64,000 nucleotides of DNA from Protula sp. h YS-2021 (GCA_949752745.1 OX457033.1:17467907-17531906), one strand, 5' to 3'; positions 22,299 to 31,165 are shown, numbered from the stretch's first letter. The notes: a model not told the origin generated them from the sequence alone. Made by a program: numbers and translations.

Positions 22299-22403
22299 AA
22301 GAAAGAACGACTTACCTGGAGGTAAAATAATATTTTTTTGCGCGCGACAGCCAATGACGTCAGAGAGAACGAGCATACACAACATGACGTAATAACTGTT
22401 CAT
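132..22403 (-). CDS. Fibrillar collagen alpha chain, type V/XI-like, N-terminal 17 exons (partial)
   Basis: This gene encodes a secreted procollagen chain of extracellular-matrix fibrils. Seventeen exons join in one frame (1434 nt, 478 codons). In transcript order they are 22403-22316, 17302-17123, 16186-15976, 12776-12611, 9124-8975, 8319-8287, 7839-7777, 7168-7114, 6662-6601, 6286-6230, 5819-5766, 5178-5125, 4898-4845, 4043-3990, 3561-3508, 880-827 and 176-132. Domains in order are: signal peptide (about 1-21), TSPN/laminin-G-like domain with four Cys (about 30-240), short Tyr- and acid-rich segment (about 241-276), minor helix (277-316), N-telopeptide (317-340), and major Gly-X-Y helix from 341. 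Every junction has AG/GT and matching phase. The telopeptide motif LRG..MAMRG and helix start GPQGLTG resemble vertebrate collagens V and XI (family knowledge). The 54/54/45-bp exons are the fibrillar-collagen signature. The rest of the helix and the C-propeptide lie off the left edge. Small exons could have been missed in the long introns. Confidence 0.92.
827..880 (-). CDS. Collagen exon 16: major helix, 54 nt
   Basis: Six perfect Gly-X-Y triplets (GLHGEPGPQGFIGRTGEQ), acceptor TTTCAG, donor GTAACA. It is separated from exon 15 by a 2.6-kb intron in which I saw no other Gly-X-Y exon. Confidence 0.92.
881..3507. other. Collagen intron 15 (2.6 kb)
   Basis: AT-rich non-coding DNA. At 1131-1255 there is a fragment starting CAGTCAAACTTCGTCAGCGA directly after TA, like the end of a pogo/Tigger-type element. 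At 1693-1705 and 1771-1783 lies a perfect 13-bp inverted repeat (AGAACTCGGCCCC). I saw no exon. Confidence 0.6.
3508..3561 (-). CDS. Collagen exon 15: major helix, 54 nt
   Basis: Six perfect Gly-X-Y triplets (GDAGSPGLIGLAGAKGDR), donor GTATGA, acceptor TTGCAG. It shares the GAKGDR/GPKGDR ending with exon 14. Confidence 0.93.
3990..4043 (-). CDS. Collagen exon 14: major helix, 54 nt
   Basis: Six perfect Gly-X-Y triplets (GDVGYYGFPGMPGPKGDR), donor GTATGT. The YYGF run is unusually aromatic for a fibrillar helix. Confidence 0.93.
4117..4160. repeat. (ATT)n microsatellite
   Basis: About 15 uninterrupted ATT units in the intron between collagen exons 14 and 13. Confidence 0.95.
4563..4740. mobile_element. 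pogo/Tigger-like MITE, copy 1
   Basis: 178 bp bounded by inverted ends CAGTAAAACCT...AGGTTTTACTG, each flanked by TA, the target duplication of Tc1/mariner-pogo elements. The interior carries repeats of CCGGTATTTCAGGG. It has no coding capacity, so it must have moved with a transposase supplied elsewhere. It is near-identical to 21205-21381 and to the truncated copy at 30009-30134. Confidence 0.85.
4845..4898 (-). CDS. Collagen exon 13: major helix, 54 nt
   Basis: Six perfect Gly-X-Y triplets (GRDGLDGDRGISGMPGPK). The donor is AAG followed by GTTGGT, a less usual site, but it keeps phase 0. A pogo-like MITE ends about 100 bp to the left. Confidence 0.92.
5125..5178 (-). CDS. Collagen exon 12: major helix, 54 nt
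   Basis: Six perfect Gly-X-Y triplets (GPMGPRGESGMVGRRGKR) with acceptor TAG and donor GTAATT. The basic end GRRGKR is notable as a charged cluster. Confidence 0.93.
5766..5819 (-). CDS. Collagen exon 11: major helix, 54 nt
   Basis: Six perfect Gly-X-Y triplets (GVDGPIGSKGEPGDGGEM) with acceptor CAG and donor GTATAT. GSKGEPGD aligns with the KGEPGD stretch at the same place in V/XI chains (family knowledge). Confidence 0.93.
6230..6286 (-). CDS. Collagen exon 10: end of telopeptide, start of major helix
   Basis: 57 nt encoding MAMR, then five triplets GTTGPQGLTGVPGPP. The acceptor is GGCTTTCAG and the donor GTAAGC. The four non-helical residues before the first Gly mark the helix boundary. 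From memory of the family, vertebrate V/XI chains have the same pattern at this place. Confidence 0.88.
6601..6662 (-). CDS. Collagen exon 9: N-telopeptide
   Basis: 62 nt starting with GG (phase 1). It encodes G-NTKSADGQAAALRGMLSQHM, which breaks the Gly-X-Y rule and links the minor to the major helix. The Lys in NTK is a candidate crosslink residue (inference). An alternative acceptor 10 nt upstream would start the exon at 6672 in phase 0, but would not fit the phase of exon 8. The donor is GTGAGG. Confidence 0.78.
7114..7168 (-). CDS. Collagen exon 8: minor triple helix, part 2
   Basis: 55 nt: six Gly-X-Y triplets (GFPGRDGIPGSNGLPGPA) plus one G that is completed by GG of the next exon. 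The donor is CAG followed by GTCACG, a weaker site. The odd length is explained exactly by the 62-nt next exon (55+62=117). Confidence 0.9.
7777..7839 (-). CDS. Collagen exon 7: minor triple helix, part 1
   Basis: 63 nt, 21 codons, seven perfect Gly-X-Y triplets: GIPGLPGPPGPPGPYGPKG then EP. It is proline-rich, so stable as a short helix. The donor is GTTTGT, and it is phase 0 on both sides. Confidence 0.93.
8287..8319 (-). CDS. Collagen exon 6: 11-residue variable-region exon
   Basis: 33 nt encoding EPYPGDEYPYW. It has a strong acceptor (TTGCTTTTGTAG) and donor (GTACGT), with phase 0 on both sides. The Tyr/Glu/Asp composition matches the acidic, tyrosine-rich variable regions of V/XI collagens, but is far shorter. 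It is supported by splice sites and frame only, so it is less certain than its neighbours. Confidence 0.65.
8768..8817. repeat. AT-rich palindrome
   Basis: TTACTTATTAATTAATAAT is followed by its near mirror/complement within about 50 bp. It can fold as a hairpin. It lies in the intron between collagen exons 6 and 5; no function is evident. Confidence 0.5.
8975..9124 (-). CDS. Collagen exon 5: end of TSPN and start of variable region
   Basis: 150 nt, phase 0 at both ends. It begins GVVQELLIIPDADAAYRVC and has EYYTPDC, the closing disulfide pair of a TSPN domain, then a low-complexity tail with Asn, Gly and Tyr ending DNKT (a possible sequon at N263). The acceptor lies in AAAACACAG and the donor is GTATGT. 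Confidence 0.93.
9125..12610. other. Collagen intron 4 (3.5 kb)
   Basis: Non-coding, with poly(C) runs (9890-9945), a long poly(T) run (10869-10905), further C- and T-runs, and at 10550-10650 a sequence sharing GCGGAG and GAGAAAGGGGG with similar blocks near 17.5, 18.2 and 30.8 kb. No exon with collagen or TSPN coding was seen. Confidence 0.5.
12611..12776 (-). CDS. Collagen exon 4: TSPN core, second half
   Basis: 166 nt: one base plus 55 codons. It opens WHRVGISVSGDEVVLILDC, the conserved W-H-+-h segment with the second Cys, and ends SLDVFE before donor GTAAGG. KLNRTY supplies a possible N-glycosylation sequon (N188). The acceptor is TTTTTTTCAG. About 55 nt upstream of that acceptor on the minus strand lies a 300-bp TGA/ATG microsatellite. 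Confidence 0.94.
12832..13180. repeat. (TCA)n / (TTA)n compound microsatellite
   Basis: About 300 bp of TCATCA with scattered CAC, TTA and ACA interruptions, ending in TAC and TTA units. It yields artefactual Asp- or Ser-rich reading frames. It lies in a collagen intron just upstream (minus strand) of the exon 4 acceptor. Confidence 0.95.
13508..13792. mobile_element. 285-bp MITE-like element with TGCAGGnTTGAGA ends
   Basis: The left end TGCAGGGTTGAGATT and the right end (reverse complement TGCAGGTTTGAGACT) form 15-bp imperfect inverted repeats. The interior repeats CGGGCCACTAACTTTT and GGTCGCCCGGTCGC. Non-coding. No target duplication could be fixed with confidence. Confidence 0.55.
14075..14735. 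repeat. 169-bp tandem array (four units)
   Basis: GGGCCAAT/GGGCCAAC starts at 14101, 14270, 14439 and 14608, an exact 169-bp period. Each unit has GCTCATTTACAATACCGA, a GTTCCAGTACT stretch and GTGTTAACAAACTCATTCGA. It leads straight into a GACA/GACG repeat. It is related to the 177-bp array at 50 kb. Confidence 0.9.
14741..14800. repeat. (GACAGACG)n tail
   Basis: About 60 bp of GACA and GACG tetramers at the end of the 169-bp array, followed by CCCCCGGCGGGGGACTAAT, which contains a short perfect palindrome. Confidence 0.9.
15976..16186 (-). CDS. Collagen exon 3: TSPN core
   Basis: 211 nt. It begins with AT completing an Asp codon and ends with AA before a GTAAGT donor. The peptide contains GFPIDFSIVTTVRP, then GFLFSMYGG, LALELSKNPYLLYED and ADLADG. 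FP-x-DFS-h-h-TTV-+-P is the hallmark TSPN strand pattern. The acceptor is ATTTACAG. Confidence 0.94.
17123..17302 (-). CDS. Collagen exon 2: start of TSPN domain
   Basis: 180 nt, begins with two bases and ends with one (phase 1 both sides). It reads GTVDLLTAVDIR, then VGFCDSRGD, then AYEITSQAMLS and NIFP. This is the usual TSPN opening (V-D-h-L-x-A-h near the start, GFC, A-Y-x-h near the end). It contains the first conserved Cys. The acceptor is TACTTGCAG and the donor GTAACT. Other frames also appear open but do not resemble TSPN. Confidence 0.9.
17339..17475 (+). mobile_element. tRNA-derived SINE-like element
   Basis: GGTGCAGTGATACAGCGGTG resembles a pol III A box (TGGCNNAGTGG) and GAGTTCAAACC a B box, spaced as in a tRNA head. 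A C-rich and then A-rich tail follows at 17450-17475. Non-coding. It could be a decayed tRNA pseudogene instead. Confidence 0.5.
17682..17868. repeat. 47-bp tandem array (four units)
   Basis: ATGG in the CATGGTAACCAGTTG core recurs at 17694, 17741, 17788 and 17835, an exact 47-bp period. Single diverged units of the same motif (ACACGCATGGTAAC and variants) occur near 12105, 18280, 21485 and 24380. Confidence 0.9.
20787..20845. repeat. (ATT)n followed by poly(T)
   Basis: About 12 ATT units then about 20 T. This is a simple repeat in collagen intron 1. Confidence 0.9.
21205..21381. mobile_element. pogo/Tigger-like MITE, copy 2
   Basis: 177 bp, nearly the same sequence and ends as 4563-4740, flanked by TA on both sides. 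Ends are CAGTAAAACCTGCC and GTTTTACTG. Confidence 0.85.
21896..22015. mobile_element. Fragment of another pogo-like element
   Basis: Directly after TA the sequence reads CAGTACAATCTTTTATAACG, the usual opening of pogo/Tigger-type ends. I could not find the matching right end. Confidence 0.35.
22228..22296. repeat. (GA)n microsatellite next to the collagen exon 1 donor
   Basis: About 33 GA units, (CT)n on the transcribed strand, starting about 20 nt after the exon 1 GTAAGT donor. Confidence 0.95.
22316..22403 (-). CDS. Collagen exon 1: signal peptide
   Basis: The ATG at 22403-22401 opens 29 codons plus one base. The peptide begins MNSYYVMLCMLVL, a hydrophobic core, followed by DVIGCRA-QKN, which looks like a signal peptidase site after residue 21. 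It ends CCA G followed by donor GTAAGT. The single base pairs with the GG that begins exon 2 to make Gly. An in-frame open stretch continues upstream but is rich in Arg and His, so this Met is the better start. A (GA)n tract lies about 20 nt inside the following intron. Confidence 0.82.
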
Positions 22404-24338
22404 TATCCTATGGTGAGTCACCAAACTGATAAATCGATTACACATCACACTGCATGCAGCAGTTCGATGGGGCGCAAGTCTCCTTGACCTCCTGACCTCT
22501 CGTCCTCCACTCATACTTGTGTTCCTTTCTAATGTCGCAGAAATCTCTGCCTTACGCAGCGTAAATTTCCTACGTTTTCCTATTTTCTACTCCCAGGAAA
22601 ACCAACTAAGATATCTCCTTTCTTATTTATTTTACATATCAGTTTGCATTCACCACATGACCTGGTGCCTTACCCACCAAAAACTGTCGTGCGAATATCC
22701 TTCAAAATCTCCTTCGATCCACTGCGAAATTTGCAATTTCGCCTTACAGTTTCGCTACCATCCGTCCTTTACTCTCTGATTCCCAACACACGTCCTTGAA
22801 TGTTTTCTTTCTTATCAGCATTCGGTACGGAATCTCAGACAAGTTAAGTGGATGTAAACACTTGGCAAGAAACCGAGATTGCCAGAGATTTCAACTTTTT
22901 TTCGCCTTGTCTGCTTGTGCACTATTTCATCCTGTGGTTGGGTGGGAAAACCGACAGAACCATGCACAACTCAGACCTCTCTGCAGGCCCAACGCAGTTG
23001 TTTCAACCTTTTAAAAACCTGCCAAGCCTCTACAAGCTTATGAGCTCTCACGACCTTCGTTTTGATTGGGCGGAATTACTTCATGGATCTAAAGCGGTCT
23101 ATTTGTTACTTAGTTGAGGGAGAAGTGAAAACTACAGGTTGCATCTAATATTTTTGTTTGGGGAAATCATGTAACATGCTTTGAACAAGATCGTGGGTAG
23201 AGAAGTCTGCAGACTACGTGCATCGACTCCGTTCCTCAAAGATATATAGAGCAAATGTCAAAAAATAATTCTAGATCTTGTTCCCTGTAATTAAAATTGG
23301 AAAAAATGCTCTAAATTTAGACTGAAAGTGTCACCCACACTTTTCGTGTTGAGGATGGGTGGGTAGATTTAAAGGTCGTACTGAGGGGTATCATGACATA
23401 TTATTTCTCTTCCAAAGTCCCTGATTTTCGCGCTATTGAAAAATAAATATCGGCGTAAGTGAGAAAGGCTGCTTACCAGTGACCTTGATCCCTTGTCGTA
23501 ATACTCTGCTCTTCGAAAAGTACCTTCATTGTGGCCTTGACCTTTAACGTCAAGGTAAAATATTTTCGCGATTTCAGTAAGATGTTGTTATTCTCTATGC
23601 GTGTACTATCTTTGAAGGTCCTGCAACGAACAAAGAAAAAGATTGAACTGGAAGAAAATTTCGGGGTAACTACAAAATTATTCCCATTTGCACATTTATT
23701 GAATTAAACTTAAGAAGAATTCCTGTAAAATGCCCTTGCATCACGAATTAACTTCGGTTGGTGGGATTTAGATCGTGGTGGCAATAACGAGTGTACATCA
23801 AGTCAGGGGTACTCAGGAGGCATCGATATCGACTCGATGTTTGGGTGGAGGGCCAACATAATGTTCTTGCAATTTGTGGCAGCGACGGGCCGACGTCTCT
23901 TGCAGCTTTCAGTGTAATATTGTATTTGCTCCTTTCTCATATAGCAGTGTACCAATACATGTTAATATTTGAAATATAAAATCGCATTCAAGCACAAATT
24001 TTTTACCATTCTTGTTCATGACTTTTTAAAACGACCTCTAAACGTTGCGTGCTCAGATTACAAAGAATACCCCTTTTTAATCAAGCGTAGACACCCTAGT
24101 AAATTTCACCCTCTAAACCCGAAATGTCAAATTTCATTAAAAACACACCTTTTGACCAAATTACATATGTATCAGTACGGATGCAGTTAGCACGCAACTT
24201 ATTGCAATCAAAGAACAAAAGGTAAACGCAGTTGTTTTTTTTTTGTTTTGTTTTGTTTTTGTTTTTTTTTTGGGGGGGGGGTCCTTCTTGTTGTTAGAAG
24301 CTGGCCGCAGTTCCGAAAGACCGCCCCCCTTTCTCCCT

Positions 24339-24378
<40 letters not shown>

Positions 24379-24880
24379 ACATTCATGGTAACAGCCATGA
24401 TACCTTGCGTCCCCCTTGCATTTTGTGTACGTGTATAACGGAGAAATCCTTACTGGTTTTCACCATCAAAGCCATCCCCGAGAACGAATGGATCGCCCGC
24501 CCAGTCAGATGCTTGCTACACGGCATGACAACTGGATTTTAGACATGTAGAAACTGTGTGAGTGCAACATGTTATTTCAGCTCAACCAGAGCATCTATCA
24601 ACAAATTACCATCAACGACCACCGCAATTAACAGCGCGCCTACACGTAACAATTGATAACATTATCTTCTCGCAATTCTCGGAAGATCTTGGCAATTCTT
24701 GGAAATATGGTTTTGTATAATATATAGTACATTTCGTAATTTTATATGAAAACTAGACCGAATTGTGCCAGATTTATGTCTTAGTATGTACCATATGTGG
24801 CTTTCAAGATGTCACGTGGCTTGTGGCTTCGACACAGATTGCGCTGTTACTTCTTACTTCATACCTTATCTTGGCTGCTC
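22404..24880. other. Collagen upstream region and intergenic DNA
   Basis: The promoter and 5' UTR of the collagen gene should lie in the first part of this stretch. I could not fix a TATA box or initiator. The rest is non-coding, with long poly(T) runs at 24235-24268 and 24339-24376. Reading frames at 22519-22779 and 22796-23117 show no recognisable domain. Confidence 0.4.
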
Positions 24881-24885
24881 CTTCC

Positions 24886-24919
<34 letters not shown>

Positions 24920-24924
24920 AGATA

Positions 24925-26170
24925 ATGACCAACTTTCGGTTCTTGGCCTGGTACCTCCTATATGTAACCTGTTTGATATCTGAGATGTAGAAAATGAGCT
25001 CAAAATCATCCTCACTCTAACTTTTTTCGGGAAAATGGTTAACTTCCGGTTTCCCACCATGGCTTTAATCAAGAAGGTCAAGGTCACCGAGGTACCGCTT
25101 ATTGTCACTTCTTTTAGGCTCACGGAATCGAAAATAACGGTTTTCGAGATAAAGCGTCCTATTGAAGGTCAAGGTGAAAGGTTTTCGGGAGAGGCTCTCC
25201 ATACGCGTGTCAAATTTCGCTTCCTGATTCAAATAGCGGATAAGTTTTCTGAAAACCATCCAAATGGGAGGAAAAACTATAATAAGGAAAAATGGGATAA
25301 ATTTCGGAACAACTACAAAGTTATTCTAATTTGAAACAAACCACTGATCTTCGTCACATATTTCAAACATTTTCCAGAAATTGCCGAAACGATTCCGTGC
25401 TATGTACTAACATTCTGTACAAACACTCCTCTCCTCCTCACCCTTCCTTCCTATTACTGGAATTATTAATATGCAAGCGAAGTCCACCGAATTTCGCTAC
25501 TACGTACCGAAACATCTCAACATGACAGATACAGTCGCAAATTATTTTCACCGTTTACTAAATAACACATGTCAGGTATCCTTGAACTTTAAAAATGTGG
25601 GTCAAGGGTGCACATTACGAGGTTGCCCTTTATGTAACGGCTAAGGGAGGGTGGAGTCCGAAAACAAGGTCAAAATTGCCCTCCAAACTTTTTTGAGATA
25701 ACGAGTCACGTCACTATCTCTAACGGGTTAACTAAGATAACACAGGTCACATGATCTGTGACCTTGTTACCTTGACACTGAGGTGAAATTTCAAATCACG
25801 AAATCACCACGAATGTAAGTACACACAGTGTTGGAGTTTGAAGCCGAGATCTACAGCGGCTTCAGAGGTCACGTTACGGTCCGGTTACATCGTTCAGTGA
25901 ACAGAGGAATCCAAAAATGAGGTCAAAATCTCTAAGAGTTTCAGAGCTAACTCTAAATTTTTGACATGTGACATTGACCCAAGGTGAAAGTCAAAATTGG
26001 ATGTTCCTATACTGTATTTTTACCCCATATGTCACTCCGTAAAGGGGTGGAAGTTCAAAATGAATTACTACTGTTTTTGAGAAACAAAAACCGGCTTTTG
26101 ACCTTGACCCCAAAGGTGAAGTCAACCTTTTAAATGGATGTTTCTATTCTCCATCACCCTCCTTACGTAG
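24925..26170. repeat. GGTCAAGGTCA-rich interspersed repeat, orientation A
   Basis: Contains GAAGGTCAAGGTCACCGAGG (25070), GAAGGTCAAGGTGAAAGG (25164), ACCTTGTTACCTTGACACTG and TTTTGACCTTGACCCCAAAG. The part at 25070-25160 is the reverse complement of the unit at 28.7-29.1 kb (GTACCTCGGT..CTTGACC, AAAACGGTTA/TAACGGTTTT). Non-coding. Confidence 0.55.
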
Positions 26171-27669
26171 AACAACGGTTCATTTCTTAAGTCCAAGTCG
26201 TCTGAGCGGAGTAGTCTAGACAAAGTTTTGAGGTGGAAAATAGAAAAAAGCAAAAAATATATGAAAGAGGGAAGAAGAAAGAGGTAAAGCAATTCAGTAT
26301 GAAATCTTTCGATTTCGCGGTGGTGATCGCGGGAAAATGAACGAGGACATGAAATACTATGACGTCATCTCCAACCATCATCAAAGCTTACCTTTCCGCA
26401 CACTCAGAAAGAAGATTAAGTAACCGTTACTTGAAGCACAATAGTTCAAATGTTTCTCGACAAGCTTTTTTTTATTATTATGAATTTTGCATTTTTTATA
26501 AATCAATTTTCAGTTTAAATGTGCAACGCACCTTATTTATAATTACTTGAGTTATAAAAAATCTTTTATTTTTTTCACCATCATGTATACCAGATTTCTA
26601 AAAGTCGGCCATTTTTCTTCAAAACTGCTGTACAAAAAATGCAACATATCTGCCGAACTACGCCGCAAATCACAATGAATAGATCAGGATATTTACAACA
26701 TTTTCCAGCTCATTTTTAAATGTCGCCATTTTGGTAGCTAATTTTATTTTATCTGACGGATCGCCAAGAAAATTTAAAGCAATGTACATGATCAGAAAAA
26801 AATTATTCAGAACAAAATCCGAATGATTCCATTCGCCTACGGAAAAAAGCGAAGGCGTGAAGTTACGGAGAAGAAATACTCATATATTTTACAGCTGGTT
26901 TGATAAAGCAAAACCGACGCCGGCTGGGCTGAAAAAAATATTAACTAAACTGTTTTTTATTGGATGAGGATTTGAGAAAATCACGGTACATATTAAAGAA
27001 AAAAACTGAAGTTAACGTGTGATGGTAAAAATACAGAACTGCAAAAGAAGTGGCATAGTTTAGCAGGCTAAAAATACCAAAACACCAATACAACAATGCT
27101 GTTAAAACTTACAATGGTGGTGGGAGTCAGGATGTGCCCGCTGGCTAGAAAACCAACATATGCTATGTGTTACATGTTTCTGTGAGTTGTGTAAGTATAC
27201 AAGTTTGGGACGGGAGGAGGGAGGGAGGGGGGTTGGGCAGCTAGGGAAAAATGTATCTTCAATTTCCCCAGGTTGACAATTAAGAGTGGTCGTCGGTATT
27301 ATTAACATTCATCTTGACATTGTTGTTGTGATCAAACACCATGGTGCGTTGCCATAACAACTACTAATAATGTGCAGCCTGGATTCTCTCCTGCCTTCAC
27401 AACATTTTATTACATCTGTTCCCTTTGTCTTACTACCTTGAAACTCAGTTCAAATTTCTAACTTCATGCTAGTAGCTTTCACAGTTTTTACTGACAAGCA
27501 AAATCACACATAGCTTCCAAGTTCAGTTTTTTTTTGTTTTGTTTGTTTGTTTGTTTGTTTTTTGGCTCTGCGATGTGCATTGTTCTATTTTTACCGGTTT
27601 TCGAGTCCTCTGATTTTGTTTAATAATGCTTCATGCACACTCAGAATCTGGGTGGTCCTATTGAATTGA

Positions 27670-27693
27670 TCTCTCTCTCTCTCCCCCTCACTT

Positions 27694-27765
<72 letters not shown>

Positions 27766-27790
27766 CATCCTCTCTCTCTCTCTCTCTCTC
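27670..27790. repeat. (CT)n microsatellite with (CA)n interruption
   Basis: Two CT blocks separated by CACACA and flanked by C-rich DNA. This is a simple repeat; the Arg/Glu-rich frame across it is an artefact. Confidence 0.95.
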
Positions 27791-28639
27791 CTTTTTTCCA
27801 TAACATTTTTACAAAACTTTATGGTGCTCATTTTTATGACGCCTCCACCTCCCGCTATGGCGATATATATATGGCAGGCAATGCCCCAACAAAGGTTTTC
27901 AAAAAGAACTGCCCCTTCCCGCCCGCCTCCCTCTCCCCCGCTTTCGAAGCATAGCTGCTTGCGACCTGTTATTCTTTATACAAAAAACACGGGCCGCCAG
28001 CAGCGTAATCATTTTATGCTAGGGGGGGGGGGGGTGGTGGAGAGGGGAGGAGAGGGGTAGTGGTGGGTGATGCATAGCGGAAGGTTAGAAAGAGGAAAAA
28101 AGAATGTTTGAATCCATGAAAAGGAAATAATGTTTGAAACATTAGTTCTTCTGAGGAAGAGAACTCTTTGAACAGTTCTGGTTTAAAAGCAGACAAAACA
28201 CACTTTTCTTTTGCTGTTCAACATTGAAATGTAACTAAAAACTGCACGAGATATATCAAAGTTTCTTGTTCCGTGAAGACAATGTCAGACATTAGAAAAT
28301 GCATCCTGTCAAACGCGTCACGTGTTCTCTAATACTTTTATATCAAAACTTTTACTTTTTTTAATAAAAAAGCAAGTTCATGTAGATGATAGCCTCAGCT
28401 GACTTCTCTCTGGAGCTCCGGCTTTTCCGCTCCCTATTTTGGAAGGGTTACTCATTCCCATTTGCAAACTTCGTTTGCAACTGGGTATAAGGTTGTAGTT
28501 TTTCTTGAAAGTTCTGCCCTTTTTCTCGTTTTTTTTTCTTCTCTTTTTCCCGTTTGGACGGCTTCCAGAAAACTCCTCCTACAGTTTTTGACAGAGCTAG
28601 ATGAAATTTGGCGCACGCGTAGGGGTTGACGAGGTCTCG

Positions 28640-29095
28640 GTGAAACCGCATTTTTTTGTACCTCAGAGGTCACGGTCAAGGTCAAATTGAGGTCAAAGTT
28701 ATTTTTTCCATAAAATGGTTTCCGGAAAACGCCTCCTGGCGTTTGACTTAGCTGACTCTTATCTGGAAAACGGTTAGAGACAGATGGATTTTGAGCTCAT
28801 TTTCGACCTTTTGGGCCTAAACATTATTACATAAGAGGTATCTCGGTGGCCTTGACCTCGATCACGGTCAAGGTAAAAACCGGAAATTGACCTTTATCTT
28901 GAAAACGGTTAGAGATAGAGCGATTGTGAGCTCATTTTCGACCCTTTGGACATAATCAATGTACATAAGTGGTACCTCGGTCAAGATCGAAACCCGGGAG
29001 ATTATTATTATCTGGAAAACGGTTAGAGATACAGCGATTCTGAGCTCAGTTTCGACCCTTTGGTTCAAAACGACGGCAAAGAATTGATACTGCGT
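28640..29095. repeat. GGTCAAGGTCA-rich repeat, orientation B, 2-3 tandem units
   Basis: AAAACGGTTAGAGA recurs at 28767, 28902 and 29016, each followed by GAGCTCATTTTCGACC or a variant and a TACCTCGGT stretch, so units are about 135 and 114 bp. It includes TCACGGTCAAGGTCAAATTG. It is related in reverse orientation to 24.9-25.3 kb. Confidence 0.7.
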
Positions 29096-29099
29096 GACT

Positions 29100-30008
29100 T
29101 TGATGTTCTTGATCATAATTTAATACGAAAATTTTCTTTAGTGGTTTCTGCAAGTGGGTCTATTCCGCTCTGTAGCGAAATTCTGTCTAGTTTCCTCATA
29201 ATATTATATTTCTGTAATTAGAAAAATATTGACTAGAGAATGTCATTTTTTCTCACTATTTTTGAAACCCAGTGGGGTTACCTCTTTGTGTCTTTCTTTT
29301 ATTTTTTTATTGTCTTTCTCGTGGGTAAGCGATACATGGTAACTATAAATTCACAGATTCGCAGCTATATCGCCAGTTTGTACACAATTCACTGAATCCC
29401 AAGCCCCTTCGCAATTATTTGTTTAGAAATAAAAATTCTGGCGTGTTTATTTAATGATCCCTCTTTTTAATAAGTGGATTCACAGTTGCCTCCATGAGGT
29501 ACGCAAAACAAAACAGGACTCCGGTTTTTGGTGATAAACATAGCGGCAGAGAAACTTAGAAGCATTGAAGTAATGGAGAAATACTTAAAAATCACTTAAA
29601 AATAGACAGAGCTATAGAACTTTCTCTGTGTTAGAAAGCCATTTTTATGATATCATAAATAAATTACCCTACATTCTAATACAGTTCTAATGTCTTATCC
29701 ATACGTCACGACAGAGAAAAATCAATTTTTGATGCATTTCCTTATTTGTTTCTTTATATATCTTTCCACTGGAATCCTACGAATTTATTCTACTGAGCAT
29801 GCGCACTTGAAACTGTGAACTGACTTATTTACAAACAGGGTAAAATCTCTGTATGAAAGTTTTTATGCTGTCACCAAATGGCGTCTTCTTTAGAGCCTTT
29901 GGATCCTTTGCGGTCACTTTTTTGTCAATCTTATACCAGATAAGCGGTCTGAACTTTAAAAGTATGACACACTGGATATATATATATATATACATATGTA
30001 TACATATA
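29100..30008. other. Non-coding stretch
   Basis: AT-rich DNA with a short TATATA run near 29976. I see nothing else of note. Confidence 0.5.
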
Positions 30009-30134
30009 CAGTAAAATCTGCCTACACCGCACAACGGGGGGACTGGCGGATTTTGTCCGGTATATAGAGGTGTCCGGTATTTCAGGGGTCATGTAGACCA
30101 ATGGGGAAAAACGGGACTGAGAATTCTTGTCCGG
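30009..30134. mobile_element. pogo/Tigger-like MITE, copy 3, 3'-truncated
   Basis: Begins CAGTAAAATCTGCCTACACC after TA and follows copies 1 and 2 to GAATTCTTGTCCGG, where similarity stops at a TATATA run. The right inverted end is missing. Confidence 0.8.
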
Positions 30135-31165
30135 ATATATATAGCAGGATCATGAAGCCTTTTAGTCAGCTGAGATTGAAAACCCATGCAACATTTTCGG
30201 TAGGACGCTACACGCAAGCCCATCTGGAGCTGATTATTAGTACCAGACACGGTGTTTTCTTTCAAAACGTCCAAATTGAAAACCTTTCAAGTTGAAGACA
30301 TTTCCAACATGCTGCACATATGAGGCCTCAACGCACAGCATGACGTGTAGGCTGCCGTCAGGATTCTGGAGCTCGCGGTATTGAATATCAACTACAGAAG
30401 AATGTGTGCTTTTAAATATCATTGCTGTATTTTTTTTTTAAATTTTAACCTTAAATGATGGCACAATTTATGCGCTTAATGACCAACCAAATAACTTGTG
30501 AACAAGTGATTCTTATATATATACCTGAGGGAGTGAAGGGGCGGGTTGAGGGGGGGGGGGGTTGTTGTTAAGTCATAGAAAATGAAGAATTGCCATTAGT
30601 GAAGACACGAATGGCAAATTTTGTGATTTAAATGTACAATAACTCTGAGTTCTTTTCAAAACTAAAACAGTATCTTCACAAGAAGCATCCCACCAGTCCC
30701 TGTGTGCCCATAATTTTTTAAAACCATGTCTAACCACGGAATGATAAGTTTCAAATACCGCTCCCTTTTTAAAGAAACGCGGAGTGCAGTTCTGAACCCC
30801 CCCCCCCCCCCACCCTTCATGGGAAACGCGGAGTACTATATGGGAATCTCCCCTCGCCCCGGACCACCCTTTTTGTAAAGGAATTGACACTCCGCGCAGG
30901 CCATGTCTTGCCCTCAAAACTGTCCGCTTTCTTGTAGTTTTTTTAACACATAAAAAGGCTTGCAATAAATTATTTTCTCTTAATGAATTTTATTGCCTAT
31001 TCTACTCTCTATTATTTATTTATTGGTTTTTATTTATTTATTTTATTTTGTGTGTGTCAGCGGATCAAATTATTGGTGCCGATGCATTTAACTGAACGAG
31101 AACACTGCAGCCATAGAAGGGGGCACTGTGGCCAAGTAGTGAAAGAAAAACCTGGCAAGGAAAGT

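Larger units (their letters stand above)
17303..22315. other. Collagen intron 1 (5 kb)
   Basis: It holds a SINE-like block, a 47-bp tandem array, poly(C) tracts (18308-18326, 19788-19805), an (ATT)n run with poly(T) (20787-20845), pogo-like MITE copy 2, a further element end at 21896 and the (GA)n tract. A reading frame at 18713-18967 looks signal-like but starts at GTG and has no support. No exon was identified. Confidence 0.6.
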
